20,550 nucleotides of DNA from a virus. The stretch is taken from positions 1 through 20,550 of the IMG/VR virus record IMGVR_UViG_3300006853_000065; one strand, written 5' to 3'. Position numbers and translations under genes: made by a program. The notes beneath the pieces were generated by a model. That model worked only from the letters and a program-made list of their open reading frames with translations. It was not told the DNA's origin and did no database searches. How positions within the stretch are numbered: the first letter of the stretch is position 1; each line of letters starts with the position of its first letter. This document shows, in pieces, positions 1-8,370 of this stretch.

Positions 1-1794
1 CGTCCAAGAATATTTGCCAAGATTGATTGCGGATTTGACGAAGGTATAGTAAAGAGAGCCCGCACCACCACCCGCGTCCTGCAAGAACCCGGTCAATCGC
101 TGGCCCATACGTCCAAGATCATTGTTAAAAGTACCCTTATCCGCTATTTCGATCGCCTTATTCAAAATCGGTATTGGTGGATTGTTCACAAATTGGTTAA
201 CAAAGCCACCAACATTAGTTACCCCGCGTTGGTGTGCTTGGTACATCGCTTCTGCGTAGAGATAACCCTTCTTCATTATCGTTTTAGCAAAAGCATCGGC
301 TGCAATCAACGAATCGCGTTGCGCGTTGACGCCCTGCCCGGTCCATCCAGGGATAACGTTACGCCCTTGCGATTTGACAAAACCTTCTATCCAACCTGCG
401 CGTAGCGCATCACCAATTGCTAGTTTCATGCCTTGTGTGTAATAAACCGCACCGCGCGGATCACCGCCAGCTGCGCGCGTAGCGATCGCCATCGATGTAG
501 AAATAGTATTGCTAACAGCCGCAGGTACCCACGATGCTGGCAACAATAGGTTCTGCCAACCTTCCTTAGCGATGCCCCACCAATTCGCGTTGAGTGATAG
601 GAAACCCTGTTGGTTATTGAGTGTGAACTTAGCCGCTTGCCTGGCCGAAAGCTGTGCCATATCTCCTGCGAATGTCTTGATCGCCGCTGCGAAGTCGCCC
701 TTCGCAACGTTGGTCGGGTCCCAATGGATCAATAAGTCTTGGAATGCTTTAGTAAGAACCGTGCGATCTGTAGAGTTAGTGAATAAGCCAGTCGCATATT
801 GCATAAAGGCGGTCTGGTCCGCGAGAGTAGCGCCTTCCTTAGTAGCTTCCTTCGCAAGTTGCGAAAGCTGCGCGCCATGTTCTTCCAGAGCTTTAAGATT
901 TGCATAGAAATTCCTCGGACCCATCACCTTGCGACCCGCGATTCCACGCATCGAATTTATATCTCTACGTGAAATACCGAATTTCCGCATCAACGGCTCT
1001 ATAGCGTCGCGAACGGCACGGTCGGAGAGGCCGGCTGTTGTGTTTAGGTGTTCTACTACAGAATCGGAGAAGGCTTTGGCCGGGGACTTGGCAGCTTGTG
1101 CTACTGGCATAGCTACTTTTTCTGATACTTCGCGAATTTGCTTCAACCCATCTGCAACCTCAGTTTGCCCGGCCACCCGCGCCGATGTTTCAATCACTTC
1201 ATGAGCATTTTTAACGCCGTCCATCGCAAGGCCATCTGCAACAGCGGCCATTTCATCGATCTCTTTAACAACTGCTTTGGAAAGGCCGGGCGCCTCTTTT
1301 CCAGCTAGCTTCGATGCGGCAACAGCCGCGCCACGCACGCCCCTCCCGACAACTTGAGCGCCCGCCCCGACCGGCACAATTTGAACTCCGAACCACGCAA
1401 TCGAATTCAATGTACGAGCTAGGCCGGGCGACAACCCGGCCGCAATTGCCCCTTCCTCTACATTCATACCAAGTACGCTACCCGCACCATGCGTGAGCGA
1501 TCCCCACATACGCATTGCGCCAAGCAACGATCTAACGTTGTTCCAAACTATGCCTTTGTCTTCGCCAGAAGACGCTTGACGAAGCTCATCCCAACCTTTT
1601 GAAAACTCCTCTTTCGCAATCTCCCAAGCTGCGCCCATCGATCCTTCGCGAGAAATCGAATCTTTAAGTGTCACCCGCGCCTTCTCGCGAAGCATCCAAT
1701 TGCGCTCGCCCGCGTCCATATCTTGGTTGTGATAGGCATTATTGATTTGCTCGACAGTAGTGCGACGCAACGCGTCTTCGAATTCAGATGCCAC
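1..1794 (-). CDS. Large internal virion / ejection protein, gp16-like (C-terminus off the edge)
   Basis: The frame is open from a GTG at 1794 to base 1 (598 codons, no stop), so the C-terminus lies outside the window. The start overlaps the upstream stop as TAGTG and has a GGGAG ribosome site about 7 bases ahead. The visible protein is alpha-helical, with an Ala/Gly-rich hydrophobic stretch at about residues 90-165, a charged helical middle, and near the end the segment NNDLGRMGQRLTGF followed by a hydrophobic, aromatic patch. I recall similar endings in very large podovirus proteins that are ejected with the DNA. By position (third of three ejection-type genes after the tail tube genes) it matches T7 gp16. 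No lytic transglycosylase motif is evident in the visible part. The role in forming the trans-envelope DNA channel is inferred from position. Confidence 0.75.
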   Translation of the reverse strand, partial: MASEFEDALRRTTVEQINNAYHNQDMDAGERNWMLREKARVTLKDSISREGSMGAAWEIAKEEFSKGWDELRQASSGEDKGIVWNNVRSLLGAMRMWGSLTHGAGSVLGMNVEEGAIAAGLSPGLARTLNSIAWFGVQIVPVGAGAQVVGRGVRGAAVAASKLAGKEAPGLSKAVVKEIDEMAAVADGLAMDGVKNAHEVIETSARVAGQTEVADGLKQIREVSEKVAMPVAQAAKSPAKAFSDSVVEHLNTTAGLSDRAVRDAIEPLMRKFGISRRDINSMRGIAGRKVMGPRNFYANLKALEEHGAQLSQLAKEATKEGATLADQTAFMQYATGLFTNSTDRTVLTKAFQDLLIHWDPTNVAKGDFAAAIKTFAGDMAQLSARQAAKFTLNNQQGFLSLNANWWGIAKEGWQNLLLPASWVPAAVSNTISTSMAIATRAAGGDPRGAVYYTQGMKLAIGDALRAGWIEGFVKSQGRNVIPGWTGQGVNAQRDSLIAADAFAKTIMKKGYLYAEAMYQAHQRGVTNVGGFVNQFVNNPPIPILNKAIEIADKGTFNNDLGRMGQRLTGFLQDAGGGAGSLYYTFVKSAINLGKYSWT

Positions 1795-3296
1795 TATCGT
1801 CTCCCGCGTCTAAGAGTCTCAAAATCTTTTTCTTGTTGAGTAGGCTGCCGCGCTTTGCGAGCATCTTCCTTTTGTTTGAAAAAGTTGTCTAGAAGTTGTT
1901 GAGGATCGGCGCCCGGATTCTGACGTAGCCGCTCCAACAACTGCCCGACCTCTTTTTCCTTGACATTCGGTGTAACCGAACGCATCATCGGAAGTAATGG
2001 CTTCATCCGAGCATCGTAGCCCTGACGTACCGCCCGCTCTTTTTCATGCAACTGACCTTGTGCAAACGATACATCAGAACGGGGCCGGGTGACGTCAGCC
2101 GTATATTTTGCGTTAGCATCTGTACGCTTAGCTGTACTAAGCTCCTTTTCCTCGCTCGATAGATGCTCCAAGGCTTTCGAATATTCCTTGGAATAATGCC
2201 CTCCATTGGTTACGTAGGCATCGAGTTGCTGACGAGCATTGTCAATCGATTCCTTCCAAACGCCAAGATCTGTCTTATCTCGACGATAGTAGGGATCCAT
2301 GATCGCCCGCACCGCAGTATCACCGACTACTGGATTCTCCAAAGCGTGTAATAGAGCGGGCGCATGCGTAGCATCGATCATAGGAAAGCGCCCTTCGGCT
2401 ACGTCTTTGATAAAGCTATACGAGATTTCCTTACGATTGATCGCACTCACCGCCCATTGAAGCATATAAGCCTTTGCTTGGTTATGTGCTTGCTCCCAAT
2501 TGCGATCGCTAGACGCGATACGCTGATTTGCGCCTTCTGCGATCTTCGCTAGCTTCTCCTGATCTGCGCCCGCCCAAGCCTGTTTCTCGTTTAGCTCATT
2601 GAACTTCCACGGATTAGTAGTTGCATAGTAGCTAGCGTTCTTGAGTAAAAACTGCTGATGGAAATCAGTCCTTTCCCTTGCGTATGCCTCTTCCTTTAAG
2701 AACCCTGTCTTGTAAGCATCGTCAAGCAATTGCTGCCATCGTTTAATGGCGTGCTGTTGAATATTCTCGCCCTGAGCGTTTACTGCATCAGGAGCGACAG
2801 TTCCAGCTTGCGTCGACAAGGTTTCCTTTGCGACTTGGAGGCCAGCCACCGTGCTATCGGCGACTAGCTTGAGCCCCCGGCCCCTCGCATTAATGAATTC
2901 CTTCGGCTCAACAACTCCGAGGTAGTTGCCAAATGCATTCTTAGCGCGATCGCCGATGCCGGGCTGGGCCAACACGTCGTTGACGAGCTTTGCCCGTCGT
3001 TCTACGAACGCCCGCTCGTAGAGGCCAGGTTGCTGGCGCAATATGGGATCGCGTTCTAGATCCTGATGAATCTCATCAATCCCTGCTTTATATTGCCCCT
3101 CCATCGTCGTAAACTGTAAGTCATCGACCTGATGTTGGAGGGTGAATTGGACATTGGCGAACGCCCCAAACTCGCGTTGTGCTTGGTGTGCGACAGCTTG
3201 CGCTTCCTCAAAGCCCGCGGCGGAACCGCCATAGCGCGACGGGGCGTTAGCAACGGCTGGGGCTTCGGTAGCAGTGTACTGTTGGATTTTAGGCAT
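1794..3296 (-). CDS. Internal virion / core protein, gp15-like
   Basis: A 500-aa protein, almost wholly helical and rich in Gln, Ala, Glu and Lys, with no signal peptide or membrane segment. Its start overlaps the upstream stop as TAATG, and its TAG stop overlaps the next GTG start. Repeated heptad-like stretches (for example near residues 25-60 and 390-430) suggest coiled coils or a helical stack. It sits between a gp14-like membrane protein and the giant gp16-like protein, the position of T7 gp15, which forms the inner core and then part of the periplasmic ejection tube. The assignment rests on context and composition, since no family motif could be recognised directly. Confidence 0.6.
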   Translation of the reverse strand: MPKIQQYTATEAPAVANAPSRYGGSAAGFEEAQAVAHQAQREFGAFANVQFTLQHQVDDLQFTTMEGQYKAGIDEIHQDLERDPILRQQPGLYERAFVERRAKLVNDVLAQPGIGDRAKNAFGNYLGVVEPKEFINARGRGLKLVADSTVAGLQVAKETLSTQAGTVAPDAVNAQGENIQQHAIKRWQQLLDDAYKTGFLKEEAYARERTDFHQQFLLKNASYYATTNPWKFNELNEKQAWAGADQEKLAKIAEGANQRIASSDRNWEQAHNQAKAYMLQWAVSAINRKEISYSFIKDVAEGRFPMIDATHAPALLHALENPVVGDTAVRAIMDPYYRRDKTDLGVWKESIDNARQQLDAYVTNGGHYSKEYSKALEHLSSEEKELSTAKRTDANAKYTADVTRPRSDVSFAQGQLHEKERAVRQGYDARMKPLLPMMRSVTPNVKEKEVGQLLERLRQNPGADPQQLLDNFFKQKEDARKARQPTQQEKDFETLRRGRR

Positions 3297-3922
3297 TAAA
3301 CGCCACCACCACTAGGCGCGTTGTAGCGCGTGCTACCACCGTACTTATAACCATAGTAAGCCGAAGTCGCGCTACTAGCAGCTGACAACACCCCTCCCGC
3401 GATTTCAAACGGGATCGCGCCGCGGGCGGTGTCACGGCGGAACTTCGCGATGCGTGCCTCAAACGCCCGCGACGATTCTTCGATCTTTCCAGTCCTACGC
3501 ACGTTTAGTGCTTCCATCTCTGCTTGCTGCGCGAAATCCAGTTCAGCATACAACGGAGTGCCTTGTGTTAGGTCAACGCCGGCCGCTGCCGTAATCGCCT
3601 GTTGTTTGCCGAGCAACAACTGCTGTTTGCGACGTAGCTGCTGTTCTTGGTAAAGCGCCGATTCACGTGCCTGCTTCGCCTCCTCCTCTTTTTGCTTGCG
3701 GATTGCATTTGCTTCCTCTGCTTGCGCGTTGCTTTGCTGCACAGCTACATAAGTACCGACGCCCGCTGCCACTACTGCTAGAACTGCGGCGACAACTCCC
3801 GCAACTACTAAATGCCGCGCCCGGTCGTCAGTTAATCCGAACGACGGGCAGCTACGATAGCAGCAATTTCCTCGAAGGGTACCAGGGGCGTAACCCAAGT
3901 CGTTCCAAGCGCGTTCACGCAT
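3296..3922 (-). CDS. Internal virion protein B, gp14-like, with membrane segment
   Basis: A 208-aa protein with a strong hydrophobic segment at about residues 37-60 (Val/Ala-rich), then a long Glu/Lys/Gln/Ala coiled coil (about 65-110), then a Gly/Ser/Tyr-rich tail. This is the architecture of the small ejection protein (T7 gp14 class), which enters the outer membrane during DNA injection. The ATG at 3922 has GGAG seven bases upstream, but it overlaps the preceding GNAT gene by 91 bases in another frame. No other ATG lies in frame before the membrane segment. An in-frame TTG about 24 bases downstream, or a GTG inside the membrane segment, are the alternatives. The first 30 residues (Cys- and Arg-containing) are unlike the rest and could be untranslated. 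The stop overlaps the next start as TAATG. Confidence 0.65.
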   Translation of the reverse strand: MRERAWNDLGYAPGTLRGNCCYRSCPSFGLTDDRARHLVVAGVVAAVLAVVAAGVGTYVAVQQSNAQAEEANAIRKQKEEEAKQARESALYQEQQLRRKQQLLLGKQQAITAAAGVDLTQGTPLYAELDFAQQAEMEALNVRRTGKIEESSRAFEARIAKFRRDTARGAIPFEIAGGVLSAASSATSAYYGYKYGGSTRYNAPSGGGV

Positions 3923-4623
3923 TTAGTTGCTCCACACTTTTCTGCAACATGAATCACCGCTGCATGGTGAACATCATTCACGATAACGAAACATTTAGCG
4001 CCTTGCCGGGCGGCCGCTAACAGCCGCGCCTGATGTAGACGCAACATCAATCCCTTTCCTCGATAGGAGGTCACCACCTCTGCACCAGTACCATAGGCGT
4101 TCCCCTCGGGATCGAGGCGATGGGAAACATGGCCGATGACTTGACCACTGACAACCGCTTCGCAACGGGTTTCTCCATCTTCTTCGCGCACACTAATTTC
4201 CGGACTATTAACAACAAGCTCGTAGCGCACAACATCTTGACGATCCGTAGTGAATTCATGCGCCGTCCCTTCGGGTTCAAAACCAAATACTTCGATCCAG
4301 CGACGATGTTGCAACTCATTAGCGAGAACAATAGCTTCGACTCGATGAAGTTGATGTGCGCGGATAATGTCGCGTAGACAACGCCGGATTGTGCGAGTCA
4401 TCCAGACGCGGTAGCGGAGGATAATCTCGCTGCCCAGGACAGTCCAGGCATGTCCGACGCCCGGCCATATAACAGTCACTCCCGCCGCGCCAATAGTCTT
4501 GTCGTCAACCATAGCAGTGAAAGCAGGCCCAATATGGTTGCGATGCCATCCAAGCTCAAGACCGACTCCCACGAAACCATCTAGATGTTCCTCTAGAAAC
4601 GGAACCACAGTTGGTGTTTTCAT
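3832..4623 (-). CDS. Tandem GNAT-fold protein (acetyltransferase-like) in the ejection cluster
   Basis: A 263-aa protein that appears to hold two GNAT-like halves. The first (about residues 1-135) has the GNAT order of strands and helices and the segment HRRWIEVFGFEPEGTAHEF, typical of the C-terminal GNAT strand, but its acetyl-CoA loop is degenerate. The second (about 140-250) contains VVTSYRGKGLMLRLH at 183-197, fitting the R/Q-x-x-G-x-G/A acetyl-CoA pyrophosphate loop, followed by VNDVHHAAVIHVAEKCGA, fitting motif B. GNAT-like proteins sit at this position in several podoviruses, where T7 has gp13. Whether this one acetylates a target or is a structural relic is unknown. It starts within the upstream stop as ATGA, and its 3' end overlaps the gp14-like gene. 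Confidence 0.7.
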   Translation of the reverse strand: MKTPTVVPFLEEHLDGFVGVGLELGWHRNHIGPAFTAMVDDKTIGAAGVTVIWPGVGHAWTVLGSEIILRYRVWMTRTIRRCLRDIIRAHQLHRVEAIVLANELQHRRWIEVFGFEPEGTAHEFTTDRQDVVRYELVVNSPEISVREEDGETRCEAVVSGQVIGHVSHRLDPEGNAYGTGAEVVTSYRGKGLMLRLHQARLLAAARQGAKCFVIVNDVHHAAVIHVAEKCGATKCVNALGTTWVTPLVPFEEIAAIVAARRSD

Positions 4624-4895
4624 GAGAATTCCCCAAATTCCAATTCACCAAACAAGGCGAGCACTGTCATAGGATAGGGTTGCGTTTGGCGAATTGTGAT
4701 ACGCCCCTCTGTGTTTGGATCAGTATGGTATACAGGAGCATCGCCCGTGAACATTGGGACAACTTCTGTTAACACCTCTTCTGCAACAAACAACACACCA
4801 TCGGGAAGAAGCTCCGGATTGGACGAAGGAGGGCCGGTCGGAGGGCCGGGCGCTACTGCAACTGCACCGAAAAAGAATGTGAAATAGGGTTGCAT
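4620..4895 (-). CDS. Small beta-rich virion-associated protein of unknown function
   Basis: A 91-aa protein that begins within the stop of the tail tubular B-like gene (TAATG) and ends within the start of the GNAT gene (ATGA), so it is tightly coupled on both sides. The N-terminal third has a hydrophobic aromatic patch (YFTFFFG) and a Pro/Gly-rich linker (PGPPTGPPSS). The C-terminal part alternates short strands and ends in YPMTVLALFGELEFGE. It has no true signal peptide (no positive N-terminal residues) and no catalytic motif. Small proteins in this place in related phages are usually conserved and unnamed. The overlaps and composition support that it is real. Confidence 0.65.
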   Translation of the reverse strand: MQPYFTFFFGAVAVAPGPPTGPPSSNPELLPDGVLFVAEEVLTEVVPMFTGDAPVYHTDPNTEGRITIRQTQPYPMTVLALFGELEFGEFS

Positions 4896-7012
4896 TAGGT
4901 AACGATCCGATCGGGTGTCGGAGGGTACTCGATTGGATGATCGTTAATCTCGCCACCCACAGTCTCGAACAGCCGTGCCCAACACTTAATCCAAGACCGG
5001 GTTTGCCCCTCAACCATATCGTTAGGAAAGGCCGGCCGCATCGTTGTTAACGTACTATCGTAGTGTAAGCCAACCTCCGCAGTCTGCGAAGCAGGCTCTA
5101 GCAATTGCACTTCACCGTTGGTTACGAAGCTAGTGCCACGATAGCTTCCATCGGTTATGACGTCAACTTCCATTCCTTCGAGATGGTTCAAATTGCCTAG
5201 TACCGTTGTCGGAGTGCCCGCCAAGTCGTAGACACGGGCGCTATCCGTTTGACATGAAGTCCAAGGCCGGGCGGCCAACTCCTCAGCATCTTCCTCGAAC
5301 AATTCAATATAGCGTTTGGCTTCGCCATTGACAATGCGCTTTACAACGACCCAAACATGGTCATGCTCGGAATGAGCGCCCGATCCGGGAATACAAGCTA
5401 CTGACTCAAATGTTCCATTAGTGACTAAACGAGTAAAACCGATCACCTTTTCATGGTGAAAGAAAGTCAAAACAATCAATGTACCATCGTTGCGCACGAA
5501 GTAGATGCGCGGATGCATACGCTTTTGATAGGCAATTGGGCCTGGGCGTACGCCACCTTCGGTTATATGCTCGGATGCCCCTGTTAGCTCCAAAGCATCG
5601 TAGCCATCCTCTTCCAAGCTAAAAGCAATGGAGAAAATCTCGCGCCCGCCCCTCTCGACAAAGATAACGCGACGTGAGATAACCGTAGGTTGGATGTGCA
5701 TGGAGCCATGCTTAGTAATCGCAGTGACCAATGGGATAACGTCGCCACCCAAAGGCTCGTCTGACTTACCGCCAGTAACGCGATGTTCGGAACCGCCCGT
5801 CCCGACAAACATATCAATGTTGTCAGCGATCCATTGAATGATATTCAGGCCGCGCGTTGCCATCGTATACTCGATAGCTTTGTCGGCTTCGAGGCCAATC
5901 GCGTAGTTGTCGAAGTCATCGCTTGCAGATAGCCAGAACGTCGTCTTTTGGGTAGGCGTAGCCGCTTGCGCCAGCCGGCCTTGGTAGAATTCGCCTGTAT
6001 GTGGATAGCCAGCAGTAGCGGACCACGATGGAATCTCCAATGACCAAGCCCCGGCCGGCGCTGCCGATGGGTTAGCACTATCGGTTCCAGTCATCACAGA
6101 TAGCAACTCTGAAGTTGCATGTGTAGGATCAGTAACAGTTTTGATTTTGAGCAAGCCGGCGTAAACCTTGATAAATTTGCCAATATCGGCCGCCCGGAAC
6201 GCACTAACACTCGCAACTAGGTTTACCAACGAGCCTACTGGCTCTTTCTTATCAGGATCAAGCGTAGCTTGTGGCGATCCTCGTAGAAACCACGATCCAG
6301 ATGCGATAGCATCAGTATTAGGAAAATCATCGAGAATATCGGCGCGAACATCGTCGTTTGGATCGCCGGTGTCGCCCGCGCTCGCGCCTAGGCTTGTGAT
6401 AATGGCACGGCTACTACCGTAGATGACGAGCCGGCCTACGTCACCCGCGATGAATACCGCCGCACTAGCGTGAAAGATAACAGTTGTACCAGTAACGGCG
6501 CCTGGCGTTAGCGTTGCACCTCCGGATATATCAGTATCAGCTTCGAATGAGGGAGGGGCGTTGTAACGGATTGGAAGTAAGCTCCAATTGGTATCGGAAA
6601 TTCGTGAAAGCTTGTGTTGAGGGATATTTTCATTGAATAACCACATCACATCGACCGATTGCGTCGTATGAATTTCGCGAAGCAGGGCTTCGTTATAGGG
6701 TGTTGCTAGCTCGACACCTGCAATTCGTGAATTACCTTTGTAGATGCGCGCATAGTTGTGACCCATTTCGAGAATGTAAGCATCATCCATGCTCGCTTCA
6801 AACGGAATTATGATTGTATCGCGAGTATGGTCCTTGACTTCGCCGACAAAGCGAAGGCCGGGCCTTCGAGTGACACCGCCCTGTCGCAACATTAGGAAAT
6901 TTTCGGCAACTTTCATCATTTCGAAGTAGCCAGCTAGATCCGGGCGCCCCTCGATTAATGGCGAAGCCTCGCCTTTCGAGAAATTTGTCAAAATTGGCTT
7001 ACGCGAAGGCAT
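4895..7012 (-). CDS. Tail tubular protein B / nozzle-like structural protein
   Basis: A 705-aa protein. The N-terminus carries a signature I know from podovirus tail-tube/stabilisation proteins: FSKGEASPLIEGRPDLAGYF at residues 11-30, then ENFLMLRQGGVTRRPGLRFV at 37-56. The rest is beta-rich with many Gly/Thr/Asp turns, consistent with a propeller-like nozzle at the tip of a short tail, as in T7 gp12. It follows the tail tubular A-like gene with no gap (TAG then ATG), the usual gp11-gp12 pairing. Length is close to that of T7 gp12 (about 790 aa). It has no signal peptide or enzyme motif. Family-level assignment is good; exact equivalence to gp12 is inferred. Confidence 0.8.
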   Translation of the reverse strand: MPSRKPILTNFSKGEASPLIEGRPDLAGYFEMMKVAENFLMLRQGGVTRRPGLRFVGEVKDHTRDTIIIPFEASMDDAYILEMGHNYARIYKGNSRIAGVELATPYNEALLREIHTTQSVDVMWLFNENIPQHKLSRISDTNWSLLPIRYNAPPSFEADTDISGGATLTPGAVTGTTVIFHASAAVFIAGDVGRLVIYGSSRAIITSLGASAGDTGDPNDDVRADILDDFPNTDAIASGSWFLRGSPQATLDPDKKEPVGSLVNLVASVSAFRAADIGKFIKVYAGLLKIKTVTDPTHATSELLSVMTGTDSANPSAAPAGAWSLEIPSWSATAGYPHTGEFYQGRLAQAATPTQKTTFWLSASDDFDNYAIGLEADKAIEYTMATRGLNIIQWIADNIDMFVGTGGSEHRVTGGKSDEPLGGDVIPLVTAITKHGSMHIQPTVISRRVIFVERGGREIFSIAFSLEEDGYDALELTGASEHITEGGVRPGPIAYQKRMHPRIYFVRNDGTLIVLTFFHHEKVIGFTRLVTNGTFESVACIPGSGAHSEHDHVWVVVKRIVNGEAKRYIELFEEDAEELAARPWTSCQTDSARVYDLAGTPTTVLGNLNHLEGMEVDVITDGSYRGTSFVTNGEVQLLEPASQTAEVGLHYDSTLTTMRPAFPNDMVEGQTRSWIKCWARLFETVGGEINDHPIEYPPTPDRIVT

Positions 7013-7618
7013 CTATTCCCGGCCCCAGATCAAATCATCTGCTTGGTACGCAATCTGTGTACCCTCTTGCCCGTCGAGTGCCAGTGCCAATGGCAGTAAA
7101 GCGCCATAACCATCTTGGAACAACGCCCGCGATAAGCCAGGATCTTTACGAATCGGCATAGCCAGCTTGCTAGCCAACCACGATACAGCTGCTTGATAGA
7201 ACAACCCGTCCCATTCGTCCGGGTTTGTGCTATCGCGTGTATACACCAGGCGAACCTCACCATCGTTGGTGTAGATATTGTCGCCCTCGACCTTGTAGTA
7301 CCCGGTCCAAGCCATCCAACCGAACTGAGTCATCTGAAGATTGACAGCGTTGCCATTGTAATCGCGAATAGCGACGAGGTCGCGGGGTAGTTTGTAAGCA
7401 TAGGAAAATTCAAAGATAGGTACGGTAACGTTTTGTACCAATACAGCACGAGTTTCAGCGAATTTCCAACGATGCATTCGCAACATTCCCCGACGGAGGG
7501 GCGGCCAAAACCGTTTGCACCAGTTTGCGTTTATCGTACCTTGGTCGATTCCCGTAATCGACTCACTAACGCCCACCATTCCGAGTGCATCATTAAGGAA
7601 ATCGGTTTCGCTAGCCAT
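7013..7618 (-). CDS. Tail tubular protein A-like (gp11-type head-tail adaptor)
   Basis: A 201-aa protein that matches the tail tubular A pattern: an N-terminal FLNDALGMVGV segment, then a helix with PPLRRGMLRMHRWKFAETR at about 39-57, then the strand signature YAYKLPRDLVAIRDYNGN at about 73-90, and a C-terminal helix with QAAVSWLASKLAMPI. Length is near T7 gp11 (about 196 aa). It forms the dodecameric ring joining the portal to the tail nozzle. The ATG at 7618 overlaps the upstream TAA as TAATG. The next gene, the nozzle-like protein, starts directly after its stop. Confidence 0.85.
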   Translation of the reverse strand: MASETDFLNDALGMVGVSESITGIDQGTINANWCKRFWPPLRRGMLRMHRWKFAETRAVLVQNVTVPIFEFSYAYKLPRDLVAIRDYNGNAVNLQMTQFGWMAWTGYYKVEGDNIYTNDGEVRLVYTRDSTNPDEWDGLFYQAAVSWLASKLAMPIRKDPGLSRALFQDGYGALLPLALALDGQEGTQIAYQADDLIWGRE

Positions 7619-8370
7619 TAATGTGGAAATCCTCCGATTGCCCAGCCAACACCAGGAGAGCCAACACTTCCAGCCACGCCCTCTCGTATAGCTACAGCTA
7701 TTGCTATAGTATCATCCGCTGCACTAGTAGTCCAGCCGTAGCTAACACTTCCACTACTAGCGATCGAAGTACGCCTAATCAAGCTTATCAACTCTGCACA
7801 ACAAGGGTTACTTTCCAGTGGATCAGTGTAACCAGCTATAGGCGCAACGTTTCCGAGAGTCACATCGCCGAAAATCATGACTGCTGCTATAAACGTATCG
7901 ACTGTAGTTGTCAGTGTACCACCAGGATCGTCTAATGAATCACTGCTAATAGTATCGGTATCCTCCACTGAAGTATCCGTACTGGCAGTGACGGTGATCG
8001 AACTGCAACGTTTTGTCGACGCCCCGCTTACCGTTACGGATACGGTTTGAGCGCCCGTCGGTACACTAGCACCCAAGAAATAACCATACACACTACCCGT
8101 CTCACCGCTACTTTTTATAACAGGCGATCCGGAAACAATCGTAGTAGCAACACCACCATATGTGACGTTGGAACCCGCTCCGATTTCGTTCGCAGTACTA
8201 CTGAACACAGCACAGAGAATAAGGACACCGCGAGGGGTGCCAGATGGTGTATGCGTCCAAGAAAGGTTTCCTGTACCAGCCGCTCCGATGTTGACTACAT
8301 CAAAAGCGATTGCCGCATAACAAGTGCTCGGCAACAGTGTAAGTAGGAGTGCTGCTAGTAGTCGCTTCAT
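7618..8370 (-). CDS. Secreted beta-sandwich protein of unknown function (Sec signal peptide)
   Basis: I place the start at the ATG at 8370 (250 aa), which overlaps the upstream TGA as ATGA. A start 24 bases upstream would add eight residues before the signal peptide. Residues 1-19 (MKRLLAALLLTLLPSTCYA) are a textbook signal peptide with predicted cleavage after CYA. The mature part is Ser/Thr/Val/Gly-rich with alternating strands, including VTYGGVATTIVSG and a GYFLGASVPTGAQTVSVTVSG stretch, and contains several cysteines. Proteins of this look occur in phages and in bacterial surface or extracellular proteins; I know no function. A signal peptide on a gene inside the structural operon is unusual. 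It is either a virion appendage exported by accident of ancestry, or a secreted factor. Confidence 0.7.
   Translation of the reverse strand: MKRLLAALLLTLLPSTCYAAIAFDVVNIGAAGTGNLSWTHTPSGTPRGVLILCAVFSSTANEIGAGSNVTYGGVATTIVSGSPVIKSSGETGSVYGYFLGASVPTGAQTVSVTVSGASTKRCSSITVTASTDTSVEDTDTISSDSLDDPGGTLTTTVDTFIAAVMIFGDVTLGNVAPIAGYTDPLESNPCCAELISLIRRTSIASSGSVSYGWTTSAADDTIAIAVAIREGVAGSVGSPGVGWAIGGFPH

Noticed and set aside
509-907. 132-codon open frame on the plus strand
   Set aside because: It is antisense to the continuously open gp16-like gene, whose protein is far more convincing; the Ala/Ser/Cys-rich product has no motif.
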